Assembly: GCA_018340805.1 (NCBI GenBank)
Contig: JACMZG010001911.1
Coordinates: forward strand, 30,452,544-30,516,543
Reading direction: 5' to 3'
Origin: Microvelia longipes
Lineage: Eukaryota > Arthropoda > Insecta > Hemiptera > Veliidae
Length of the DNA stretch: 64,000 nt
Part shown: positions 46,619 to 57,560 of the stretch, in pieces
Numbering within the stretch: position 1 is the first letter of the stretch
How the letters are laid out: each line of letters opens with the position of its first letter
The notes under the pieces: generated by a model
The model's database searches: none
The model's input: the letters and a program-made list of their open reading frames with translations, nothing else
Told to the model about the DNA's origin: nothing
Translations under genes and position numbers: made by a program

Positions 46619-48584
46619 CTTTATTTCCCGTATTATTTGCTTTATGATGTTGACATTATTTTGTTTTAGAATTTTCATATTGACAATATTTCTATGCCTT
46701 TTGTTGCGAATGACTTAAAGTTTTGGTGAAATTAATAGACTAGATGATAAAAAAACTACTTCCTCGTAAAAACCTTCCTATACGTTCCTCGTTGATATTA
46801 CGTAAAATAACGGCAAGAAATTTGTGATTTATTTGCCAATATTATAGCGAACTATATTTTCCATAGTTCGATAGTTATAATAACGCATTTTTGCACCAAA
46901 ATAAGCTTAAAAATTAAATATCGGCACAATTTTTTTTTAAAATAATTTTTATATATCATTTTGGAAAATGTCAATATTTATTAATAGATACAATAATAAA
47001 AAAATTCTGAACAAGGAAACGCTTTTTAGTGGAGGCAAAATGTATAAATGAATTTACCTTCCCTCATGTTGGGAGCTCTATGGGCGCCACGAGAAATTGG
47101 AAAATGTGACGAAGTCTGACAAGATATAAAAAAAGAGACAAAAGGTACCCAGGAAATTATTTTCAAGAAACCCTGTTATGAAATTAATTGATTTTTCGAG
47201 CTATGAAACTTTATTGCATGAATTTATGTAACGTTAGATATTAGATGGTTTATTTTAAATTATTTTTTTAAAGTTTGTTTTGTAGTTTTATTTCACTAAT
47301 TATTATTAATTTAATGATCAAACCTACCCTCTTGACACATTACGAAAAAGTACCTTCGTTTGATTTTTAATTAAATTGTGGGAGGCGTGGTGAGAACGAA
47401 CCTTCCAATCGTCACATATCACGAGGGTTGTAAATTTGAATTTATTTTCACAGATATATCTGGCTTTATCGTAAGAAAACGAATTTTGTATTATAATTTC
47501 GGTATTATTTTTTATCTTAATAATTCTTTAATTTAATGAATTAATTATTATAAATGAAATTAACTTTCCTTATTTAAATGAAAACCCAAAAGATAAGCCT
47601 CCTCAAACAAATGCTAGAAGGAGGAGATCGCCTGTAAACCTCTATATAAAACAATATCCTATTAGTTAATTAGATTATACTCATCTTAACATAAACCTTA
47701 CAGCCACGTATGTCTATATCGTTTGTTTGACTTCTTGTCAAACAAATATATGTAACCGTGTTGAGCATTCTATTAAATATTTAAGTGCTTATTATTTCTT
47801 GTTTATTACGATTAAAAGCAAGGCCAATTAAAATGCAAACTTTTATACAAAAATTAAAGAGTGAGGGTGATCTGTTTGAAAATATTGAAATTTGATATTG
47901 TGTTGAAAATACGCTAAATACATGGCAAAATGCCATGCAAAAACAAAAAAAGTTGTTTAATAAATTTATTGTAAAAATTAAAATTAATTAATTTAAGTCA
48001 TTAATAATTATTATGACGACGTTTTAAAACTTAAAAAGTCTTTTTTAAAATTTTAAATCTACAATTGATCAGTGATCAAATATTTATCATATTTTAAAAA
48101 CTTTGAGAATAAATAAAAGAAAGACCTGCTTTATATCTTTATGAATACTGTGCATACATAAATAACGTATAAGGAAAATATATCCTTAGCTTCTATTGAA
48201 TAGAGAATCATATGTAAATTTGATTTCCATGTGAATACGGGCCTTTTCTCATGTAGAAAACTTTATATTAATATCTTTGAAACTCATAAATATACCCTTT
48301 ATTTTGTTGATCTTAAAATTTTAAATTTATACGACTATTTAAATTTTAAATTATTTGATATTATATAAAGTATATTTAGTGTATGGCTTTTTTCGTCAGA
48401 TGTTGGTGATTACTAAATGACAAAAAATGAAAAATTGGTAAAAGGTTAAAGCATGTTTTGTGTCAAGTATTAAGCTTAGCTTTCAAATCTCATATCTCCT
48501 ATTGCCCACGTTATAGAAAAACTGTGAACTAGACCCCACTTGTGTAATTAACTTGTTAGGTTATCTTTGATGTGTTATTTGACT
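46619..48584. other. No supported gene
   Basis: AT-rich with GC-richer patches at 47070-47110 and 47375-47440 that are not open. GTGAATACGGGCC at about 48233 resembles the end of the foldback element at 10.8 kb. Confidence 0.3.
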
Positions 48585-49002
48585 TTTTATTTTTCCTCAT
48601 TTATACCGTAGGTATAAAGGAAAATTATTGTTTGGAAAAAAATCCAAAACCGGGAATTATCTGTTTCAGTTGTTTTTAAGACCTCCTGAGTAGTTTTCAT
48701 AATGTTGTCTGTCTGTATGTGTGTGTATATGTGGGTGTCTGTTATCATTTTAGCTACCACTATATTTATCATAGAGATATATACTAAAGGGGGCATAGCC
48801 TATCTTAATACACTGAGAGGCCTGAAACATCTTTTTGGGGCTCTCAGGGACTCTGTGTAACCTCATTGAAACCTCCTCTAAGAGTAAGGATGTAAATAAA
48901 AGTCTATCCACAAATAAATTTCAACCAATGTAATGATGACAAAACCGGCTTTCAACCTAATACAGGTCATCCTCAGTGCCTACAAACAAGATGACGAAAA
49001 AA

Positions 49003-49353
49003 TTATAAAAGCACGAAAAACAACAAAAATAAAAAATGAAATAAACAAATAAAAAATAAATAAAAGACTAGAAACTGTAAAACATTTACCGGTGAGAAGA
49101 AGCTAATTTTTCTCTTGTGTCTTGTTACAAGATTTGAGACTGGATGCAGACTGACTTTATCAATTTGAAGTGGGGAGACGGAACGTATTAATTCTTTGAT
49201 TAGAACTGAGCAGGCGCATCTCTCATTCAGGTTATCATTGCCTAAAGCCTTTTGACTCCGCGCAATTTCAAATTTCTCAAGCGAGTCCATTTTTGGGCCT
49301 TTAGTAATACGATGAAGAATGCCAACCTTGTGCTCGCTATTTTTATGCCCCAT
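49003..49353 (-). pseudogene. Penelope-like GIY-YIG endonuclease, C-terminal fragment
   Basis: Open from an internal Met: MGHKNSEHKVGILHRITKGP, KMDSLEKFEIARSQKALGND and NLNERCA. The pattern H...ILH...KG..MD.LEKFEI matches the last helices of the GIY-YIG endonuclease that Penelope-like reverse transcriptases carry at their C-terminus. Just upstream, in the same frame, NFYQHIQRM supplies the preceding segment. The GIY and YIG motifs and the whole reverse transcriptase are missing. After NLNERCA the frame runs into non-conserved sequence and low-complexity Phe/Leu at 49003-49080. Dead fragment. Confidence 0.7.
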
Positions 49354-49384
49354 ACGCTGAATATGTTGATAAAAATTACTACTA

Positions 49385-49579
49385 TTGTCGGTCTTTAACG
49401 TAGATTCACGGACGTGCTCGTCAAGTCAAAAGGCTTTAGGCAATGATAACCTGAATGAGAGATGCGCCTGCTCAGTTCTAATCAAAGAATTAATGCGTTC
49501 CGTCTCCCCACTTCAAATTGATAAAGTCAGTCTGCATCCAGTCTCAAATCTTGTAACAAGACTCAAGAGGAAAAATTAG
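49385..49579 (+). pseudogene. Second, inverted copy of the GIY-YIG fragment tail
   Basis: SSQKALGNDNLNERCACSVL and the following 36 residues are nearly identical to the minus-strand copy, starting exactly where the inverted arm begins. The ATG at 49385 lies in the unique centre, so it is not a natural start. Confidence 0.7.
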
Positions 49580-50515
49580 CTTCTTCTCACCGGTAAATGT
49601 TTTACAGTTTCTAGTCTTTTTTTTATTTTTTATTTGTTTATTTCATTTTTTATTTTGTTTTCGTGCTTTTATAATTTTCGTCATCTTGTTTGTAGGCACT
49701 GAGGATGACCTGTATTAGGTTGAAAGCCGGTTTTGTCATCATTACATTGGTTGAAATTTATTTGTGGATAGACTTTTATTTACATCCTTATGGTATAAAA
49801 TCCACTGGCGCTTATAATTTGAATATCTAAGAGTAAGTTAAGATTAACAAATCAATCTCTGTCACCTATTCTTGCATTGTTTGAGTTTTGTTTCCTATTA
49901 TAAACGTTGTATTATACATATAACTTGCAGTGTTTTTAATGTTTATTTTATCATACTAATACTCAAGGTTGTTCAGGTTACTTTTTTTATGTTTTAAAAT
50001 TCAACCGATAAGGCCCCTCTAGTAATATTATCTCTATGATATTTATGCTAGAGAGTTGAAACTTTTTTCAAAAATCAATCTATAATTGTAGTTGTGCTGT
50101 AAGGAAAATATTTTTTTATGATTTCATTACTCCGCAATAATGACAGCTGAAATTTCAAAACAATCATGAAATGCAAAAAATATTGCGATCATATTGAGAT
50201 TTGGCACGCATGTAATTATGTATAAGGCTAACATATGTGCCAAGTTTAATCTCATTATCAGCATTATTTTAAATTTTTATCTGATGACTTTTTTTTAAAT
50301 GTAAAAAATCAGGAAAATATCCAATTGAGTTGGAATGTAGTGCAGGTGTATACCATTTCGTAAAAAATAAGTACACCAAGTTTCGTTTCAATACGACAAG
50401 TATATCTAAGCAGCATCGAGCATTGTCAGTGCCTGGGTAGTTGACCGCAGGAAATGAAACGGATGTATTTCCTATACATCCGTAAAGGTAATGCAGCATA
50501 AATCTAACGACTTGT

Positions 50516-51082
50516 ATATTCTTACAATTTTAATAAGCAAATAATTTTTTTTATCTACTCACGGCAGCAAAATTAGCCATTACTGGACTGTTTTTAAGCT
50601 GCAAAATGTCATTTTACCTACACTGTCAAACAATACGGGAAATATTTTAAAACAGTACGCAAAATGTTTCAAAACAGTACGCAAAATGTTTTGGTAATGA
50701 AAAATGTACTAGGGAGTTATGGCTCATTTAAATAACATGGGAAACAAGTCAAAACTCCCTAGGCGGGAAAATGAATGAGCGGAGGTTATTATTTTACAAA
50801 TTATTGCATGAATTTCGGTATTGTTTTATTTTGTAAACTATGATTTATTCTAGCTTGTTTCCAGTATGTAACTTTCTTTATTGTTACTTAAAATTACGAT
50901 ATTATTATTAAATGTTTAACATTTAACATTTGTTTATCTAATAATATATAATGTTTTGGAAACAAATTGGCAACACTGATAATTTTGGCATTGAATTAAA
51001 TTATTTACCAGCTGTTTATGAATCGACAGATTTTTAATGTTTAAGTCGTCTGATTTTGTATTTCATGTTGTTACATTTAGTT
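50516..51082. other. Non-coding, hairpins and a 22-base duplication
   Basis: AAAACAGTACGCAAAATGTT is repeated in tandem (about 50648-50692). CTAGGGAGTT (about 50710) pairs with AACTCCCTAG about 45 bases on. GGCAGCAAAATTAGCC near 50562 resembles the ends of the foldback element at 51333-51592. May be part of one larger element. Confidence 0.4.
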
Positions 51083-51098
51083 TAAGTATATAAAGTTA
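51083..51098 (+). promoter_or_regulatory. TATA box ahead of a small reading frame
   Basis: AGTATATAAAGTTAC lies about 60 bases before the ATG at 51146, a plausible core promoter position for an RNA polymerase II gene with a short leader. No other element confirmed. Confidence 0.4.
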
Positions 51099-51145
51099 CA
51101 AAAATAGAACGTTATCAAAAACTAAAGTTTAGTTACTAAAACATA

Positions 51146-51298
51146 ATGAGTGAGAACAACAGTGAAGTGAATAAAGATACAAACATTGTTGACATTGACG
51201 AGTTATTGGACCACCCTCCACCTGATATTGTCAGCGTTGCATCTACTTCAAAGCAGTCTTTACTGCCTGTAAAATCTCGCAGCAAGTATTTAAAATGA
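51146..51298 (+). pseudogene. 50-codon frame resembling the N-terminus of a tyrosine-recombinase-type transposon protein
   Basis: The ATG frame reads MSENNSEVNKDTNIVDID, then ELLDHPPPDIVSVASTSKQS, then LLPVKSRSKYLK and a TGA. An acidic leader followed by a Ser-Leu-Leu-Pro-x-Lys-Ser-Arg-x-x-Tyr motif recalls the start of the N-terminal DNA-binding domain of Crypton-like tyrosine recombinases and related insect proteins. That is pattern recall, not a search result. The catalytic domain is absent, and a foldback element begins 35 bases after the stop. It may be a truncated gene, or the first exon of one, although no donor is obvious. Confidence 0.4.
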
Positions 51299-51332
51299 TC
51301 TCTTGTGTATTTTTTCTGCCGTTAGTAGATAA

Positions 51333-51592
51333 AATAGTATATGCTACTATGCAGCAAAGGAAACATTGCAGACTCGTGCAATTAATTACCTGCCTCGGCT
51401 TACGCCTCTGCAGGTAATTCGCCATTTGCCAGCCTCGGCTTCGCCTCGTCTGTCAAATGGGTTAATTACCTGCCTCGGCTTACGCCTCTGCAGGTAATTT
51501 CCATAGCCCGCCCTCGCCTTCGGCTCGGGGGCAAATTTATAAAACTCGTCTGCAAAATTCCATTTTGCTGCCTAGTAGCATAATATACTATT
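51333..51592. mobile_element. Foldback element with an internal array of GC-rich hairpins
   Basis: Terminal inverted repeats of about 45-50 bases: left AATAGTATATGCTACTATGC, and on the opposite strand at the right AATAGTATATTATGCTACTA, both continuing through GCAGCAAA and TTGCAGAC. Inside are four successive hairpins. Hairpins 1 (51384-51419) and 3 (51464-51499) both have AATTACCTGC paired with GCAGGTAATT; hairpin 2 (51422-51460) has CCATTTG paired with CAAATGG; hairpin 4 (about 51506-51532) is rich in C/G. Loops share CCTCGGCTT(A/C)GCCTC. Blocks 51382-51419 and 51462-51499 are identical. Non-coding. Confidence 0.8.
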
Positions 51593-51834
51593 AAACATTA
51601 GTATAAATGAGGCCCTTTAGATTATTTTTAATATAGTTTAGTATATTAGTCCTTTAGCACGTTTTTAGATCATTCTTTAAAATAAAAGGTTAGCATGTTA
51701 TAAAAATCCTTAAAAGCTGCTGATTTGCGTCTCATTTTGGTTATTCTATATCTTTAAATTAATCTTAAAATCGTATTTTGTTTTGATTAAAACAAAACTG
51801 TATTATCAGTTGTAATAATTATGCTATAAACAAT

Positions 51835-52075
51835 AACACCCGTTAAGTGCTTTTTGGCTCATCAGGGATAGTCCCTGTAGAAATCACCTTAGGTGGTAGT
51901 GACAACCGTTACTATTAAAGTATAATCTAAAGTTGGCAATAAATTTCTAGAAGAAATCTTATATAAACTGAGACTATAACCTGGGGTGCGAACCCTAGAC
52001 CTCTGTGGTGTCAAAGGTCAGTATATAGACTAACGCTTTAACGACCTCGACCTTGAAGCGGATTATTATAAGTTA
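51835..52075 (-). mobile_element. tRNA-derived SINE, copy 3
   Basis: The minus strand reads AAGCGTTAGTCTATATACTG, a B-box-like AGGGTTCGCACCCC, then CTCAGTTTATATAAGATTTC, TATTGCCAAC and CACCTAAGGTGATTTC, ending near AAAGCACTTAACGGGTG. It matches 17590-17830. Pol III A-box weak. Confidence 0.6.
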
Positions 52076-53593
52076 TAGCATGTTTAAAAAATAAATAAAA
52101 TCAATAGATATTACAGGAATAAAAGATTTGTTTAGAATTAATCATATACTTGTGTTTATTTAAAAATACATCAAAATAGACCCGCAATGCACAAAACTTC
52201 GGCTGTGACATTAGTAATCTCAGACAAATGCATCTTCCACGTTGAGTAAAAAGAAACTCACTCCGTGTTTACAGATAAAGTGCTCGCACATGCATTTAAA
52301 TATACAGATACCATATAGTTTTGATTTTTTGGATTTGTGAGGTCCAAAGCATATACATTTAATGACAAAAGTGTGTATCACATTTTCTTCCTATTTCAAT
52401 CCTTTCCACACCTAAAATAAATAATAATAATTTTTTTATTTTTACCAAAAAGAAAAGTTTAAAATATTATTAGTATATATAATGTCTTAAAATAAACAAA
52501 ATTTAATGATTATATTTTTGTTAAATTTGGCAAAAGCCCTTAGTAGTACCTTTACACCTAGAGCAAGGGCTGTGTCTCAAGCTTTATCTTTACATAACTT
52601 AATTTTTTATTATTTTTGTGATTATTGGTCTCCATAATAGTTCATATATTTTCTTGTTAGGGACACTAAAGAGACTACTTAATGGTTGTTAATTTATTTA
52701 TTCATTACGATATTTCGCTTGTATTTCCAAGCATATTCATGTATAATCTAAAAAAGAAAAGGAAAATACAAATGTTTTAAAATAAAATTCATTGGAATGC
52801 TGGTAACGTAGTCATGCAAAAAAGTATAAATTACAAGAGGAAATAAACAACATAAAGAAATAATAAGTTAGGAAAGTTCTAACTACGTCAGAAATTAAAA
52901 AGCTAGTGCTACCATATTAATATCCCTAAATTCTTCTAGGTCTAAAAATATATAGCCAAAATTAGTAATAAGAAAAAAGAGAAAAGTAAAACGTAACTTG
53001 AATCAAAACATTGAAAAAAAGCCAAGTACTTACATAGCCTCAAATCATCAAAATGCATAGTAAAGACACTATTAATTAGCAGAACATACATTTAAAGAAA
53101 AAAAGGAGATCAAACAAGCAAGTAATTAAAGACGAATTAAGTCTAATTAATTAATAAATGAAAGACTAAATTAGTTGTCAACATAACCAGCTAATCAAGT
53201 TTTTCCCCATCTTCTTTAAATAGGTATTAATTACTAAAATTAATATGATAGACTAGTATACATATAATTAATTACTAGGTTAAAAATTAATAAACTACAA
53301 CGATATTATCAATACCAAAATTATTAATAAATTTCTAGGATAGAAAAAACAACAATTTAGCTAAGATTATGAATAATGCCTGCATAATACTTATTAAAAT
53401 CTCTAGAGTAAGTTTTGAAATTAACATTGTTATGCTCTTGAGAAATACGAAATGCTTCTAGTAGTAACCTTTTATAGTTGTTACTTTCATAGTCTATTAT
53501 ACTGACATCACTAAAATTAAATTTTACATAACAATTTTTTTATAAATTTGTAATGTTTGAATTACAGTGTAACCTGCATTTTAGTATTAAAGC
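52076..53593. other. No supported gene
   Basis: AT-rich; contains the decayed relative of the 44.1-kb inverted repeat at about 52690-52750. Nothing else recognised. Confidence 0.3.
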
Positions 53594-53623
53594 ACATCAC
53601 CTGAGCACGAGCTCCGGTGATGT
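53594..53623. repeat. Hairpin with GC-rich loop
   Basis: ACATCACC pairs perfectly with GGTGATGT; the 14-base loop contains GAGCACGAGCTC. Similar in design to the hairpins at 51.4 kb but with a different stem. Confidence 0.6.
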
Positions 53624-54132
53624 ATATGCGTATTTGTGATACATATATAAATCCACGCGCAAAGATACCTACAAATACACATCTTATTGCTATTTGTTGT
53701 TTTTTATAAATGTTTAAAAAGAAATAAGAAATGTTTAAACATTGAACTTATACTTAATGCATATTTCAGTTTATGCTAAGTAAAAAAAATTGATTATATA
53801 AAATTTAATAGATTCAACTTATCAGAAACATTTTTTAGTCAACATGTTGAAAATATATTGTTAGTTATCTGAGTTAAGGTATTGGTCCAGTATAATTAAT
53901 GATGATGAGGTAACAATGTTACTACTGGGAATCTCTATGAGCTCGTAGCTTAGTACGAGTTGAATGGAAGAGATTAATTAAGTGTTTTGTGACGAAAATA
54001 CTCTTATATTAGCTTAGCTAAGTATAAATCGAACTTCAAAATTAGTTTGGAGATAAAATTAACTTATCTAAGCGTATGATTTTTAACTTATATTGACTAT
54101 TTTTCCTCTCAAATAAATCTATAACTTTTATA
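53624..54132. other. No supported gene
   Basis: AT-rich, with a small hairpin (GCTCGTA/TACGAG) at about 53941-53960. Confidence 0.3.
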
Positions 54133-54372
54133 TTAAATCGGAGACAAACAAAAACTTAACTTGTCATTGCAGAACAAATTCTTAAGGAAAAAAATGAGTA
54201 AAAATCCATCTATTGATGGCAAAACCGTATCGTTAGTTTTCTTGAAATTTCCCGTCGAAGACTGTCCCTTGTATTTTCCCACACCATCGCAAGTTTGACG
54301 GATCTGTTGAAGGAGGCGAGTTTTTAAAAACCCCTGTCTCTGATTGACAGGTATATTGGTTAGTATAATCAA
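54133..54372 (-). pseudogene. Unrecognised reading frame, coding-like in the middle
   Basis: 79 codons. NIPVNQRQGFLKTRLLQQIR, QTCDGVGKYKGQSSTGNFKK and TNDTVLPSID look like real protein, while the ends turn Leu/Phe-rich. No clear start or splice context. Possibly a transposon gene relic or an exon; family not recognised. Confidence 0.3.
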
Positions 54373-54654
54373 CGTATCTAATCGTTTGTCCTGTAACCAG
54401 TGTTTTGATCATACTCTCTGAGAGTTTTACCTTTTTAATGTCTAACTACCTTGCGAGTCAACTGGTTCTTTTGATTGAAGTATTATGTAGTTGATCCAAG
54501 ATGTTTTATTCGTAGACCTATGTCAGAGTAAACAAAAGTCATTAAATTCTATTGTGTCACAGTATGCATGTACTATCTGCATAACTCACGCAAGCGTACT
54601 AAGAAACGGAAAAGATAAGAATCCTGCTCGAAGTACCAAAGCATTAAAATATAT

Positions 54655-55150
54655 TTTTACTTTTTCTCATTTATACCGTAGGCAGGAGAAGCATTGTGTA
54701 GGCTTAATTTATTTAAATTTTTATTATTTTTTAATTCCTGTACATTTATGGTTTTAAGTTTTTCTTCTTTATTTTTAAATTTTGAGAAATGTATTTTTTA
54801 ATTGAATTATTCGTTTCTGGTGTTTTTAAGGACTCCCGAATGGTTATCTCTAAGTTGTCTGTCTGTATATGTGCGTGTCTGTATATATAATCCTAGATCG
54901 CATGTTTATGCTAAAAAGTTGAAACTTAATACAAAAATCAATCTTTAGGTCTAGTTGTGCTCTCCGGAAATTTTTTATGACGTTATTTATCGGCAAAAAT
55001 GAGTCAGTTAATATTTCAAAAATGCATAATTAACGGAAAACTGTTTTAGTCGAATCAAAATTGAATTCGTATTTAGTCGTACACAATACCAACAAATATG
55101 CCAAGTTTCGTCTCATTATCAGCATTAGTTCAAGACTTATACGTTAATTA
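54655..55150 (+). mobile_element. Repeat A, plus-strand partial copy
   Basis: TTATACCGTAGGCAGGAGAA at the start, then GTCTGTCTGTATATGTGCGT, TTTATGCTAAAAAGTTGAAA, TCTAGTTGTGCTCTCCGGAA and ATGCCAAGTTTCGTCTCATT. Truncated after CAGCATTAGTTCAAGAC. The frame 54491-54757 overlaps its start and is not a gene. Confidence 0.7.
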
Positions 55151-56642
55151 TAAATTACTCTAATTTGTAACACCGACAGTTATAAATCGAATTTGGTTAA
55201 GAAATGAAACATTTACTGTTTATCCTATCAAGATAAAAATTTTGTTTTACATTTTAAATGTTTTTGAATTTATTTACCCTTAATCTTTGTTTTGTAAGCA
55301 TTATTTCTTAAAAAAATTGTTTATCCTATTTATTTTTTTGTATAAAAGACCCTTCATGTAACAAAAATATGGTTAACGAAAAAAAATATGATTAGGTTAT
55401 ATTTTTTATATTAGACTTAAATAAAAGTTTTAAAAAATGGGCTGTTTGTTGGCTTTCATTGTAAGCTTTCATTTTGTTAATAAGAAAGCAGAGAAGATTC
55501 TTTTTTTTAGGAAAGCCGGGGCTCTAAGGCATTTGCACGATTTTATAATCTCCACTCCATCTTTACGCCAGTCCTCTAAACTTATATTTTTATTATGTTT
55601 TCTTTAACCCTTCAGCATTTTTTTCAAAAAAATATCTTTAAAAAATAAATTTTCATGGCTAATACAGTGCCACCACCAAGTCAAGCGGTTGAAACCTTGC
55701 TATCCTTTACAGGAAGCATCTCGTGATTATATTCACTGCTTTGTAGCTTTTCATTGAAGCAATTAAAAATTTGTTTTACATTTTATTAAGACTTGTGATG
55801 AGTAAAATTTTATCACTTTACCATGCTTAGTCACTTTACCACTGTTAGTGCACTTTACCCCTTGGGCTCCTGATCACCAAATACTGTCTCGTGTACTGTC
55901 TAGTATGTACTGTCTCGTATATACTGTCAAGAGGTAATTAGAAGTAATTTTTTTAAAATTCCCTAATTTTTTTAATTAAAAGAATTGATCAAGGAAAACA
56001 TCTTAACTAAATTAGTACAAGTATCTATTAAATTTATGAATTTAGCCACATTATTATCATAATACATTATACTTTTTTTAAATTTATTATTATTTTAATT
56101 TTAAATTATGCTTGTCTTTCCAATCAATAAATAAATAAAGACGAATTTTAGTAAAAAAAATATATATATTAAAAAAGTATATCTTTGATAAGTACCTCTT
56201 TAGTATAAAAGCATAATGTTTAGAAGTTTTAACAACTAAACATTTAAGGTATTAATTTGGCATTGTTTAAAAAAGACAAAACATTTTTAGTAGTTTTAAA
56301 CAAATTATTTTATATTTCACTTGCTATTTTCATTTCCTTTATTTTTAGTTTTTATTTGTATTCTAACTCGTCTCTACTCACCCTTGATAATGACCCAGAA
56401 AACTAGAAGAAAACGTTAAAGAAAGAAACTGTAGAGGTACTAAATAAAGATAGTTTATTACTCATTGTAATAAAAGCGTAAATCAGGTAGCTTAGTCATT
56501 TTTCTAAACGAAATATTCTGTTTTTTATAAGTCAATTAATACATCATTTAGGCCTAACAATACCATCATATTATACAACTTTAAGAATTTCTGTCAAAAT
56601 CATTTTTATTAAAGTGAATGTAAAATTATTTGATAGAAAAAA
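55151..56642. other. No supported gene
   Basis: AT-rich. A short ACTGTCTCGT-type repeat lies at 55885-55930. Nothing recognised. Confidence 0.3.
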
Positions 56643-57128
56643 AGTAATAATAGGTTATAAGTCAAAATAAATAAGAAAAATAAGTAATAATAGGTTATAA
56701 GTGAAAATAAATAAGAAGAATAAGTAATAGGTTGTAAGTCGAAATAAATAGAAAAATAAGTAATAATAGGCTGTAAGTCGAAATAAATAGAAAAAAAAGT
56801 AATAATAGGTTATAAGTGAAAATAAATAAGAAGAATAAGTAATAGTTGTAAGTCGAAATAAATAGAAAAATAAGTAATAATAGGTTATAATTCAAAATAA
56901 ATAAGTAATAATAGGTTGTAAGTCGAAATAAATAAAAATAAGTAATAATAGGTTATAATTCAAAATAAATAAGTAATAATAGGTTGTAAGTCGAAATAAA
57001 TAGAAAAATAAGTAATAATTGGTTGTAAGTCGAAATAAATAGGAAAAATAAATAATAATAGGTTATAAGTCGAAATAAATAGGAAAAAAAGTAATAATAG
57101 GTTGTAAGTCGAAATAAATAGGAAAAAT
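56643..57128 (+). repeat. Minisatellite, unit about 40 bases, about a dozen copies
   Basis: Unit AAGTAATAATAGGTTGTAAG followed by TCGAAATAAATAGAAAAAT, with variants (GGTTATAAGT, AATAAATAAG) and small deletions. The minus-strand frame across it is a repeat artefact (repeating Tyr/Leu/Ile/Phe). Confidence 0.9.
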
Positions 57129-57214
57129 ATGTATTATTTCATTTTAGTATTCTGTTTAATTTTTTTTCAATCAGTTTTTCTTGTTTTTATACAGTTTTTG
57201 AAGTTTGAATTTAT

Positions 57215-57560
57215 TATATTTTTTTGCTTTTCCTTGTTTATACCGTATGTATATGGAAACGTAAGTATTGTATTTGCAATAAAATTCTGATGCCATGATT
57301 TTACCTGAATCTTTTGTTTTAGAAGCATTTAGGATGTCATAAGTGGTTATAGTCTGTCTGTATGTGTGTTTGTCGTGGCTACCATTAATTTTGTTTATGC
57401 CAGTGAGTTTAATCTTATTAGTTAAAAATCAATCTATATGTCTAGTTATACTATCCAGAAACTAATTTTTCTATGGCGTCATGAACCGTCGTTCATTTTA
57501 TTCATTCAGTACAAGAAAATGAAAATTGTATTATTAAATATTCAGATATAGATTGCTGGC
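57215..57560 (+). mobile_element. Repeat A, plus-strand partial copy
   Basis: CCTTGTTTATACCGTATGTA, GTCTGTCTGTATGTGTGTTT, TATGTCTAGTTATACTATCC and TATGGCGTCATGAACCGTCG follow the repeat order. A second stray end (TTATTTATACCACAGGTAGG) is at about 57963. Confidence 0.65.

Larger units (their letters stand above)
48889..49825. mobile_element. Penelope-like element remnant in inverted arrangement
   Basis: Two arms of about 370 bases (from 48889 and ending near 49787) are inverted copies around a unique centre of about 170 bases. Both arms end beside a CTGAGGA-hairpin-GAAA segment (right arm 49699-49725). The insert is flanked by a 12-base duplication, TCTAAGAGTAAG, at 48877-48888 and 49826-49837, and has a tail of about 39 bases after the right arm. 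The arms encode the end of a GIY-YIG endonuclease (see next entry). Inverted, 5'-truncated arrangements and short tails are typical of Penelope-like insertions. Confidence 0.75.
48770..50038 (+). mobile_element. MITE (catagag family) with a retroelement inserted in it
   Basis: Left end CATAGAGATATATACTAAAG, right end AGTAATATTATCTCTATG; flanks ATATTTAT at 48762-48769 and 50039-50046 are an exact 8-base duplication. Removing the insertion at 48889-49825 and one 12-base duplication leaves about 320 bases, the size of the other copies. Confidence 0.9.
48585..50515 (+). mobile_element. Repeat A copy interrupted by a nested MITE
   Basis: The left part (48585-48769) carries TTTATACCGTAGGTATAAAG, ATTATCTGTTTCAG, GTCTGTCTGTATGTGTGTG and TAGCTACCACTATATTTAT. 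The right part resumes at 50039 with ATATTTATGCTAGAGAGTTG and runs through TGGCACGCATGTAATTATG to GCATCGAGCATTGTCAGTGC. The MITE sits exactly where the 8-base ATATTTAT is duplicated. This defines the pre-insertion sequence. Confidence 0.85.

Noticed and set aside
49021..49080. Hydrophobic Phe/Leu tail at the end of the GIY-YIG fragment as a membrane segment
   Set aside because: It is the translation of an A/T-rich low-complexity stretch beyond the conserved protein end.
53020..53045. Minus-strand GTAAGT donor at about 53030
   Set aside because: The sequence before it has no acceptor or open frame of useful length.
56695..56895. 66-codon minus-strand frame
   Set aside because: A by-product of the minisatellite; residues repeat with the repeat unit.
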